From contig JADFUC010001283.1 of the NCBI GenBank assembly GCA_019722365.1, forward strand, positions 62,001 through 126,000: a stretch of DNA of 64,000 nucleotides. Reading direction: 5' to 3'. The position numbers and the translations under genes are program-made. The notes under the pieces are model-generated. The model did not search any database, had not been told where the DNA came from, and was given only the letters and a program-made list of their open reading frames with translations. The DNA is from Lithospermum erythrorhizon (lineage: Eukaryota; Streptophyta; Magnoliopsida; Boraginales; Boraginaceae). Within the stretch, counting starts at the first letter, position 1; every line of letters starts with the position of its first letter. Of the stretch, positions 11,998 through 22,378 are shown in pieces.

Positions 11998-12792
11998 ATG
12001 GGTAAACATAGGATTTGTGAATTGTGCAGTAAAGAAGCTGTTGCATATTGTGCATCTGATTCAGCTTTTCTTTGCATGAGTTGTGATGATAAGGTCCATG
12101 GGGCGAATTTTCTTGTGGGTAGACATGTTAGGGAGATTATTTGTTCCAATTGTGAGGAATTCACTGGAGATCAGATATCTGGCACTGGTTTACCAGTTAA
12201 TGTCCCTATTTGTCAGTCTTGTTTGTCTACGGAGTTGGGTTCCGGCGAGCTGGATTCCGGCGAGCTGGATTCTTTGTCATCTTCAGCTTGTGTGTCCAGT
12301 GTTCAAACCTCGTCGTTTTGTGATATTACCTCCAACAAAAAACCAGGCGCTGGTGCAAGGTCTAGAAATAGAAACATGGTCAACGGTGGTCAAAGGGTAA
12401 ATTTGGGAATAGACTCGAAGATGGTGGGTATTTTGGTCAATTGGTGCAAAAGATTAGGAGTAAATGACTATAACGCCTCCGATATTATACGGACATCATG
12501 CAATGTGCTTGCTATTTGTGGGGGGAAATTGACTATTTTACCCTTCCGTATTTGCCTCGTGGCATCATTGTGGCTTGGGTTAAGATTTAGTGGAATAAAA
12601 TCTTTATCGATTTTGGAAGGTTTGACTCGGCTCGAACAAATAACCGGCGTGCCGGCTAAGCTCATTTCAGCGGCCGAGTCGAAAATCGAACGGATTTATC
12701 GATCCGCTAAGCAACACCAAAACAATGTGCAAAGCCAAAATCATAGCCAAGATGATCAACTTCTCAAGGAAGGCTGGGCCGAGTCGTCTTGA
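11998..12792 (+). CDS. BBX32: B-box zinc finger protein, BBX32-like
   Basis: A single-exon gene for 264 residues starting MGKHRICELC; the first ATG of the frame follows the TATA box at a normal distance. One B-box fills residues 7 to about 50: CELC, a YC pair, FLCMSCDDKVH and GRH supply the zinc ligands. There is no second B-box and no CCT domain, which places it with single-box BBX proteins. The words SDSAFLCMSCD and NFLVGRH, and the C-terminal block with LGLRFSG and LTRLEQITGVPAKLI, resemble Arabidopsis BBX32. That protein acts in the nucleus in light signalling by binding other BBX factors; transfer of this role is inference. The middle (about 80-125) is Ser-rich and contains a duplicated GELDS unit. 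The gene looks intact. Confidence 0.88.
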   Translation: MGKHRICELCSKEAVAYCASDSAFLCMSCDDKVHGANFLVGRHVREIICSNCEEFTGDQISGTGLPVNVPICQSCLSTELGSGELDSGELDSLSSSACVSSVQTSSFCDITSNKKPGAGARSRNRNMVNGGQRVNLGIDSKMVGILVNWCKRLGVNDYNASDIIRTSCNVLAICGGKLTILPFRICLVASLWLGLRFSGIKSLSILEGLTRLEQITGVPAKLISAAESKIERIYRSAKQHQNNVQSQNHSQDDQLLKEGWAESS

Positions 12793-15700
12793 ATCAATTA
12801 GCTCAAACGAGCCAACTCATTAATTACTTCTCATAAGTTATTCCTTTTTTTAGTTATTACTTATTAGCTTGTAACTTCTTTAGTTAATTGTAGGATTAAT
12901 ATGAAATTTGAACAAAAAAGATATGGGTTTTGGAAGTAGAAATTAGTTTTTGTTATTTAAAGTATTTATTTAATTTGTAATATTTTAGCTAAAGTAAAGT
13001 AGGGAAACTTATGCTCCAATATTGTTAGAGAGTTTGCGTAATGATTATTCAAGTTATAGCTTGAATGAACAAATTGTCAGTTTGTCACCTTAAATTGTAC
13101 AAGGTTGGCATTTGTTTATGCATATAGTTACAGTATTCTAGAAAAAAGACTAGACAAACATGTAGCAGTGGGCAGAAGCACATGGACTGCTGGAGATTTC
13201 TAGGTTTTTTTTTTGATCCGAGTGAACATGATATATAGAGGAGATTTCTAGGTGTACAAGTGTTTAAAATCTTTAAGCTAAATCATTGTTTTAACGCTAT
13301 TTGGCATAGGATTATGTTTAGCATGCAAGCTTAGCCATGTGAGTAACTGAGTAAGGGAGGGAATAACTAGATCCAACTCTGCCTTGTTTTTTTGGATGGA
13401 AAAATCCAACTCTATCTGCCTTGATATCATTGACATATACAAGATGTTATATGTTACTTAAAGACGATATTGTTTGTAATTTGCTTACATATATTCATGT
13501 AACTTTAGCTTATAAACAATATCTTCATAAGCTAACAAACAATATATACAGAGTATGTCAATAACTTATGTAACTTTTGTAGCATCATCCAAGCATAATG
13601 TATGTCATAACTTTATCTTTTCATACATGCAATGTTTGGGATAACAAAACCTTATAATATGGTGTAAATATGTAAAATAGTGGAGTATATGAGGACAATT
13701 GTAAAGTAACATATACAGAGTTATCAAACATTACTGAAGAATTTTTTATATACATACAGAGTTATCAAACATTATTGAAGATTTGCTTAGTAAATATATG
13801 GTATTTGATTAGAGACAGCAAGAAAATTTGTAAGAAAATATCAAATAATGTTTTCACCTTTTTTTAATCACTTTTAAGTTTTACGTGTGACTGTGTGAGT
13901 GATATGACAAAGAAGTACAAATACATCTTATCAGTGAATTTTAACCCATTTTTTAGCCAAACATACTCTAGATCTCAAGCTAATTGAGTCTACATACACC
14001 ACTCGACTTGATTTAGATGTGATTTTTAGGTATATCCAACTTAACACATTATTGGTCTTGATTGAATTTCAGTACACCACTTATATCTTGCTTAAGTTTA
14101 TATTTTGGGTGATCACATATTCACATATCACATAACTGTATGATTTGACGACTGGTGCTGATCTGAGTTTGCTGGTTTGGGACTTTCAGAGGATGGGAGA
14201 AATGTTTGAAAATTAATTACTACGGAGTATTTATTCGTCATGCATGAGTTCATAATTGGAACGAACGATTTTATTTGTTAATTCTATGTCTCTTGTATAT
14301 GTTTTCTTATGGATTATCAAAAGAAAAAAGTATATGTTTTCGTATGTCTGGGTTCAATCCTGCTCTCTTAAGTATCAGATGATATTTTATTACGTGTATT
14401 ATTGGCTCCATATATATAGTTAGTTTATGGTAATTGTATATTTATAGATAGAACGAATTAATTACTTTTCTAAAATTATATGAATGTATGAATCATGTAA
14501 GATTATGATAATTTTTCTCGATTGATTTCTTGTTATATATATATTAGATTTGGTGAAGAATATAGTTTATTAAAAGCTTTTTATTCATTCAATAGTTTAA
14601 ATCTTGATTGAAAATAGAAGGTCTCTGTTATATAATAAAAGCTTGTTTTTTCTCAAATCATTAATGTCAGAATTTATATAAAACACATTTTCATTTTTTC
14701 ATTGAATGCCAATTTCAAATTAAATTAATCACATGTAATTTTTTGTACTTTTTTAAATTTACTATTTTGGAATAATATATTTTAGTATTATATATATTTT
14801 TTATATATTACACATTTAAAGCTTAAGGTTAGTTATTCAATGTTAAAATAAAAATAGCAAAGTCGTATGCGTTATTTCTAATCAAGGAGAAAAAAAGAAG
14901 TCGTCTGTTTAGATACAAAGTATCATAAGATTCTTTGTTGAATGAATGGTGGCTATAATTGGACAAGCATAATCACACTTTGAATAATTTCTTTTTAGTC
15001 TTCAAATGAAGGAAGCGAAGGTCACATGCAGCCACTTTGCAATATGCATCGCCAATGTTTGGAAGTTGGTAGAATAGAATTATCTCGTGGCTCGCCTACC
15101 TATCTTTTTCATTGCAACATATCTTCCACTAGTCCCAAATATCTAGCATTGGATGCAATCATGACTACATGAGTGTCACTCAATGTTTTTAGCAATAATG
15201 TGGACTTTGTTGTAAATTTGTCTTGTTTCATATCCACTCGAACTTCAAAAGTTGTACTTAATTAATTTATTCTAATTTACCATAAGTTAGTATTCATGTC
15301 ATCATGTGAAATCATTTATTAAAGAAAATGGCATGCAAGTATGCATCTTGAAATTTTGAAGCTGCAAATAGATTTCTCCTAGCATTGTGATGTCACTCAT
15401 TTTAGGTGGAGGCTCTTTAAGGAGGCGAATTAGTGGTGTCCTTATCCAATTTTTTAAAATTATTGTTTAGTCGTTTAAATTTAAGAAAATGTTGTTTTTA
15501 CTTATTTAGTCCATTCTTATTTGTCATAGAATTTTATATAATCATTTAAATTTCATAAAATTCAATATTTGTATTGTGGCTATCTAAAATTAAGTTGTGG
15601 CTCCATCCTTAAAATAACTCATTATTGGCACTCATTCGCAATTATTGGTGGCACCACTTTAAAATAGATCTAGAAATTTTTTACTACATCAAAGTTTTTC

Positions 15701-18027
15701 AATAAATAACATGTATTTGTGTTTGAAATTGACCCAAAAATTGTGTGTTAATCCATTCATCAACTTACAATGTTTTAAAGTAGCAGTTTTCAATGATAAT
15801 TAGCTTTATTAGATTTAAAAATAATATTTTCCTAAGTCTTCATGTCATGAGAATGTGACTATGTGAGAAATAATCAAAAAATTAAATTGATTAATTTTGG
15901 TGTGCTAAATCATGAGCCACATACAAATGCAAGGACTAGACCAGGCCTTGATGAGGCTTTAGGATGGATTTACGTTTATTAAGGGCGGTGGTTGAATCTA
16001 AGCTCTCGTTAGAATCGGACAGTTAATTTGGTAGGAGTTTCGAGGCCAGGATTGAAAAAATATACGATATGATTACGCCGGTGGGTAGAGCAGATAAATT
16101 GATAGATCAGTCTGTTGAGATTGAATTTGGACGAACTGTGTATAAACCTACATTAGATCTCAATTTAGAGGTGAAAAAAAGCCGAATATTCATTTTTTGG
16201 CTGAAGTGATATTGTCAGTCGGGATCGAATGTAAAATCATTCAGTAACAAGAGGACAACCATCAATTGTAATTATTATTCTGCTCGTGCAAGCCTATCTA
16301 TAGGGTATAAGTTTTACTAATTTTAACAACACATAAACACAGGTTACACCCAATGGATGGCATTAAATGCTAGTTGGCTTTAGTCATATTTCAAATATTT
16401 TAGTAAGGATGATTTGAATTTGTTTTGCATTATGAATATTTTATTTCGCATTGTTACATGGAATATATCAAGTCATTTACTCGACCATTTTTTATTTCTA
16501 GGCTTACCATTACGGCCAACCGTGCCCAGCCCAATAACTATGTATGTATTCTAGAAAATATTACGTGAAACAAAATTCTGCTTGTGGACATTTTATAGGT
16601 TCAACGGTGGAATAAAAACATGTGTCTATTAAAACGGATGTATGACTTTCAAGAGGTCTAAATAAAAGCTAGTTCACTTGACAGCTTGGATTCATGCCAG
16701 CGAGCCTAAATTATAACGAAACATCGGAAAGTTGAGTTTGTAGCATATTATGCCCCATCTTATCCTTAGCAGTAAATAAAACTAATGCTTGGTTTCCTCA
16801 TGAACTATAGTTAATTTTCAATTAAATCCTTAAGCTATCAATTTTTAAAGAGATGCCCACTGGCTTTGTTTTTCATTTTAAAATGTAAAATGATTGTTTT
16901 AACATTAAAACTTCCTCGAAATACATTTTTAAAAATAGGAGGCACATTTTGAAATATTTTATAGTGATATTTTTAAAAAAAAAAAACCCGCCCTTCCCAG
17001 GCCACTGCCCACATCATTCGAGTGCTTATGAGCTTGCGAGCCCTCGTAAATGCGTTGAATGAGTTAGCCAACAAACAAAATCTAAAGGGGATAGGGTGAT
17101 TGTTAATCAAAAAGAAAAACTGTCATTGAAGATGGTACATTATTTAAAGTAGAACATGCCCGAACTGTCACAAATGTCGTTTTATAGTGTTGATGATTAA
17201 TGATTGAAAAAATTCATTGACAAATGACGGTGAAAGCCCAATTTTTGAGACAAATTGAGTATAAAGGAACTCTTGGGCTTTGCATTGTTAAAGTCATTGG
17301 ACTTTCAAATTACTGACGAAACATAATTGGCATAAAATGAAATCCATATACTTTATAATGGAGTCTAATGTTCTAAAAATAAGCATTAGAGAACATATAA
17401 GCAAAACTTAATGTGTTACAGAAATTCATTTTTGAAGCCATAAATTGGAATTGAGACTCTGCACATCGTGGGAGTTGCTTGAGAGATGAGGGAGGGGTGG
17501 GGTGTGAAAGTGAGGTATGTTAGAAACAGAGGCGATGGTGTTTACATTTTTAATTATAGCAAATATTTTCGAGTAATCTATTTTTAAAAGTAGCAGTGTT
17601 AGGAAAACAATGGTGTTGTTTAAAAGATTGGGAGAAAATGGGTTCGGGGGTATCACGGAAAAGAATTGATAGCTTATTGACCTAACTAAAAGTGGTGCAT
17701 AGTTTAGGAAGGCTTAACAGCTCCTAATTGCAATTAACTTATTAACTTTTGAAGTGTCTGAGTCACAAGCTCCAATTTGCTTACAAATGTAACCCCAAAA
17801 ATAGTAAAAGATATGAATAGCCCTTCTTTATTACAACGTCGTCGTATTCAGTGAGGGCTAAAGTAGTAAAATAGTATCCAATGTTATAAAGGTAGTATAA
17901 TGAGTCATTTTACGATTTCACGAGAAGCAGTATGGAACATTTTGACTCATGTAGGCGGAGAATTTTTATACTTATTTCAATTGTTAGAACATAAATTACT
18001 CTAATCTGAAATAATAAATGTATTATA
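12793..18027. other. Intergenic, no gene recognised
   Basis: BBX 3' UTR, then about 5 kb of AT-rich DNA. Open frames are short and featureless. 15900-16300 is a little richer in GC and may be old repeat debris, but no domain, LTR or inverted repeat was found there. Confidence 0.6.
13713..13781. repeat. Direct repeat of about 28 bp
   Basis: ATACAGAGTTATCAAACATT followed by a variable A/T tail occurs at 13713-13740 and again at 13754-13781 with one substitution. A related ATACAGAGTATGTCAA lies near 13547, so this may be a small degenerate cluster. Confidence 0.8.
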
Positions 18028-18213
18028 TTCCCTCAGGTTCTGCGTTACTTTGTAGTCCTAGAATAATAAGCATGAGTGCAAGAAGAATGAAAAGTAGTCG
18101 AAATGTATTGAAAATATAGAGGTATGATTAGTGAAGCCCCATCTTATGCTAGAATGATAAGTATGCGTAGCCGTTTTAATTTCAGAATGACAAGTAAATG
18201 CCAACGAAGGGAG
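18028..18213. mobile_element. Stowaway-like MITE (Tc1/Mariner type)
   Basis: The left end TTCCCTCAGGTTCTGCGTTA and the inverted right end CTCCCTTCGTTGGCATTTAC share the CTCCCTYCG-type terminus of Stowaway elements, and both sides have a TA dinucleotide (18026-18027 and 18214-18215). At 186 bp it is a normal size and contains no gene. It needs a Mariner-type transposase supplied from elsewhere. Confidence 0.72.
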
Positions 18214-18238
18214 TATAGGAAATATAGTTAGGTTTTTT

Positions 18239-20093
18239 GGGCAAAAACAATTAAGGTCATTTATTTTTAGGTAGTCGGTTTTGTGGTATGTGTTTTCATT
18301 CATGCATTCATGTCGATTTTATTCGTTCAGCCCGTTCAGTTGGCCAGATGGGTTGACGTTATATTTGTTATTTGGGGGCAGCAAATTTTTTTTAAAAAAA
18401 AGCCCAAAATGCGAGGGAGTCGAGATTAGAATGTCGCGAAAATTGAAACTCGCCCACCGTATGACAACTAAACACTCAAACACACAGAAGCAACGCATTA
18501 CTCCCACAAATCGAAGCCCAGATCGATTAGGTGAAGTTACGGAAGAATACGAGAAACCTTAGGAATGAGTGTAAGGTAAGAGAAACTTGAATGCATAAAG
18601 GACCATTATCATTACTTTCTCGATTAATACCGGATATAAATTGAAATACAACCCGTCCTTTTCGTAGGGATAAGCTTTTGCGCTTAACATGAAGTATTAA
18701 CTGTCACGTTATTGCCGCCCAGTCCATGAGCCTACCGAGGAAAAGTAACCAAAGAAGACAATAGCTCCGCTGTTTATACGCGTGTGACTTAAATTCGAAT
18801 CGAGGGAATGCGTCTCCGTGATAACGGAATGCTCAGTATCGAGCGAATGTTCTTGAAGCTTTAAGCATCGCCGGATGGTGATTGGGGCTTCTTCCCACTT
18901 TAAATCGTCTGTGAGCCCACTTGTGTTGAAATTGGTATGGGCGGATTGACGATCTCATGACCTTTTAGCTTCGGTGCCTTTCTTGATAGGTAGAAGAAGA
19001 AGGGTTGCCCAGTTTTTACCCAGCTCGATGCGTCATTAACTCCCAAAATTCATCGGCGTGCTGCGAGTAGGCACCAAGGATTTCTACTGCAGACCTTCGA
19101 CAAGCCGGTTTGTAGGCGACGCCCGGCTTCTTTCGGGCATAATATCAACGCCTTAGGTAATGTCGGCGGTTGAGGCGAGAGGAAGGAGAAGCTATGCCAC
19201 GTCTTTAACCTCATGATGAATATGCGTCCCAGGAGTTCTGATTCCCGAAAAGAATTAGCGGGTAACCTTCTTAAAACTCGTTAAAAAGCATTCAGCGACC
19301 TCGTTGAACTTGCAGACTTTTTGCGTGAGCTTGGTGTTACCGCGTGGTGGTGTCTCATTATCTTCACGGTTGCCGTAGGAGAGAACTTGAATCTTGGCAC
19401 ACGCATTTTAAATGTATGCTTCCACATTGAAATATGTTAGAGATATATCGCGAGAGAAAAGAAAATGAAGGGTGAGAGGTAAAAGATGGAGCCTTAGCTT
19501 TCTACTCGTGCTACAAATGCGGATAAAAAAAATGAAGGTGCTTATTCAGTGACCTACTTGCGCACTTGACCTTGCGATGCTTGAAAATCTAAGCGAGACC
19601 AAGAAATCTTATTTCGAATAAATGGCAAAAAGTCCACAAAACCACGAAATTGGGCGAAATCGTGAGAGGGTTCAGCTTGCTTGTGTGAAATGACCGATTA
19701 CAGCAATTTCGAGCGATTGCAATTTAAACAAGAATCGAAAGAGTGGCTTGAAAATTCAAACTTTTTTAATAATAAAGAGTTCATAGGGTGGCTTTAGGAA
19801 ATCTCTTGGAAAATTTTTGGTGAGAAACTTCTGACTTGGCAATACGTTTTAGTTTTTTGTATATTGGGGGAAGGGTTTTTGATTTTCGGGAGTGTCGTAC
19901 CGCGTAGGGGGCTTTAAAAAAAAATTCGGTTTTGCCCCCAAATAACAACATAACGGTCAACTGACGGTCAACTTGCCGGAATGGGTTGAATGACTGAAAT
20001 TGGATATGTAATGGGTGGAATGGTAAAAAAAAATACATAGTGGCCAAAACCGTGACCACGAAAATAGCTGATGGGCAATCGTGCCTTTTGCCC
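18239..20093. mobile_element. Mutator-like element with long terminal inverted repeats
   Basis: The two ends are inverted copies starting GGGCAAAA. The similarity runs roughly 170-190 bp inward, through a conserved GTTATTTGGGGGCA box and an A/T run (left near 18370-18400, right near 19915-19950). TTAGGTTTTT stands just outside both ends (18228-18237 and 20094-20103). A 9-11 bp duplication with long inverted repeats is the hallmark of the Mutator superfamily. Both arms encode a short similar reading frame (with LLFGG), which explains open frames at 18281-18562 (+) and 19781-20059 (-); I do not think they are genes. The interior (about 18600-19650) is richer in GC than its surroundings, without an intact frame or a recognised transposase. 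It could be decayed transposase or captured gene sequence. Confidence 0.8.
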
Positions 20094-20103
20094 TTAGGTT
20101 TTT

Positions 20104-22037
20104 AGACCATGTATAAGAAATGTAATAATTGTGTATAGTGTTTATTTACCGGTCCGGTTCGGGATGAGGAATATCAACCAAACTGTGACCGGACCAGGAC
20201 CGGGCTCATTTCGGGCTAAAAAAACGAACCGGACCGGAACCGAGGCAAAAAACCGGGCGGTTTATCAGTTTATCCAGAACTGGACCGAACCGGCAAAAGC
20301 CGGATGACTGGACTCGAAAACCAGGTAATCGAACCGAAAACTAATTAAACTAATTAAAATTGAATATCTAATTAATAGTGAAAACACAAAAATAAAGCAT
20401 AATTGGAAAATAATAACTTTTAAAAATAAAAAGAAATTCGAAAATAATACCACAAAAATTAAAGAAACAATTCGAAAATAATAGCACAAAAATTAAAGAA
20501 CAATTCCGAAACCTAATTACACAAAAATTAAACATATATTTACATGAATTAAACTAATTAAAACATAAGCGAATTAAACTAATTAAAGCATGAATTAATT
20601 AAAAAATATTTACAGTTTTAAAGATTTGGAGTTATAACTTATAACTTATAAGTGATAAATAAGTTATAACAAAAAGTAAAAAGGGGAATAGAGCTAACTA
20701 TTGTGAGAGAGGGGAGAGGGGAGGGGGATCGTGAGAGGGAGGCTAGGAGGCGAAAGAATAGAGAGGTGGGGGAGGGAGGGTAGAGTACCAAAAAATCCCA
20801 AGGTGGGGTTCGCTTTTGTGTGAGCACTGCGATCATGGTTTCGGATTCTGCGTCAGGATCTTTCGGATCACAGAATCGATGCTTGGGGCCGGGCAATTAA
20901 TTTCGGGTGGATTGATGAGCGAATTCGTAGGAGGTTTCGAATCGCCCGTCATGAAAGCAATGAATTATGCCATTTGTGTGTAACACCCACTGCAAAAAAC
21001 TACTCCCAATAATGTTCAAATGATATGGTGGTGGAGTGTGGACCATTAAATGTCATCAAGTAGATGAAAATGATGGGACTAGAAACACGATTCAGTTTAA
21101 TTGTTCTCCCCCTCCCTCCAACTCTCAACAATTGAGATATCACATGGCTAGTGAATATTGATTGGCGTGTGTGTGTCACATTATGTTAGTGTTTGTAACT
21201 TATTCCTAAATGTTCTTTTCATATACCCATGGAGTATGTGTTGAATACCTTCAATAATCAATATTCACCCTCCTATTTTTGTTATACAATCAATCAATAT
21301 CGACAGACGACAAGTGTTAATATTTCTGAAAATTGTTCGCTAAATAAATTAAAGGATAGGATTGTAAATAGTGAATTGGCAAAGCGATAGCGAAGGCGAT
21401 GCCGGGTGCGTAAAGTGAATTGATATATGATATTTGAAATGGTAAGAAAGAGTAGGTAGTGTAAGGAGTCGTTTTATTTCCATTTGATATATTGATAGTC
21501 GAAATAATATAAAATCTTATAACAAAACATAACATAAAGAAACACTTTTTTGTTATATAATAATTTAACATTTTCATTAAACCATAAAAAGGGAACATTT
21601 CAAAGCGATATCATATACAGTTTCCTTTATGTAGAATTTTCTAGTCTGCTTTGATTGACATCTATTTATTTAAAGAGAGTTTTTGAATCAAAGAAGGCCA
21701 AAATGCCATGTCTGCATGTAGGGGACCTCTTGAGTTTATCTTTGATAATAATGTCTACATTTTGTCCTCAACTGTATGGTTATTTTGCTATGAAATATGG
21801 TAACCAAGAACCGTAATGAACTTATTTGGACGAAAAAATCAGTCTTGATATTAAAAAAAAGAGAATAAAGTCAAACAACTTACATCCTTGATGTCAGTAA
21901 ACAGTAAAAAAAATAGTTGGGATGAAAAACTTGTGGATAAAATATCGTAAGCATTAATATCTTTTTGAAGAGGTTTTTGTCAAAATAGAGTTAAAAATGA
22001 ATTGGATAATACATAATCAATTTATCTTTGTGAAAAC
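20104..22037. other. Intergenic with a CCGG-rich repeat patch and a palindrome
   Basis: 20145-20340 is full of ACCGGACCGG and CCGGTTCGG words, a composition seen in subterminal regions of plant hAT-type transposons; no matching end was found. 20632-20669 is a near-palindrome built from TTATAACTTAT. 20700-20780 is purine-rich (GAGAGGGGAGGGGG). No gene is recognised. Confidence 0.5.
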
Positions 22038-22343
22038 ATGGAAGTTGTATCCGAAGTAAGTGATGCAAAAATGAAATTCAAACACAATCTATTATCTACT
22101 TGTTCACAATATATGGATGATCAAATTCGTAAAAATGAAGAGGAAAAAGAGGTCTACCCTCAATTCAAGAAGAAGCCAAGAATCATAGTCAGCAGTAATA
22201 ATACTATCCTAGGCAATCAGTATCAAGAAAATATCTGTCAAACCATGGTTGATTGTTCTAGCAATGATGGATCAGAAGCTTACCCAAACCCAACACTATT
22301 TGGGTGTGTGTATAACAGCTCAGGTTCTAGCAATGATGGATAA
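22038..22343 (+). CDS. Hypothetical 101-residue open frame before the F-box gene
   Basis: ATG-initiated frame coding a polar protein (MEVVSEVSDAKMKF at the start, KKKPRIIVSSN in the middle). I recognise no domain. It ends 35 bases before the first F-box codons and in a different frame. It might be 5' UTR or leader of the F-box/kelch gene, a damaged first exon, or chance. A 17-bp segment inside it is repeated near its stop codon. Confidence 0.2.
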   Translation: MEVVSEVSDAKMKFKHNLLSTCSQYMDDQIRKNEEEKEVYPQFKKKPRIIVSSNNTILGNQYQENICQTMVDCSSNDGSEAYPNPTLFGCVYNSSGSSNDG

Positions 22344-22378
22344 ATACTTCATCATCCACCCAATATCAGAATTGCTCA

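Noticed and set aside
18281..20059. Two open frames as paired genes in opposite directions
   Set aside because: They are the two inverted-repeat arms of the Mutator-like element and encode similar peptides for that reason.
20639..20896. 85-codon minus-strand frame
   Set aside because: Composition comes from a purine-rich low-complexity tract; no domain or partner exon seen.
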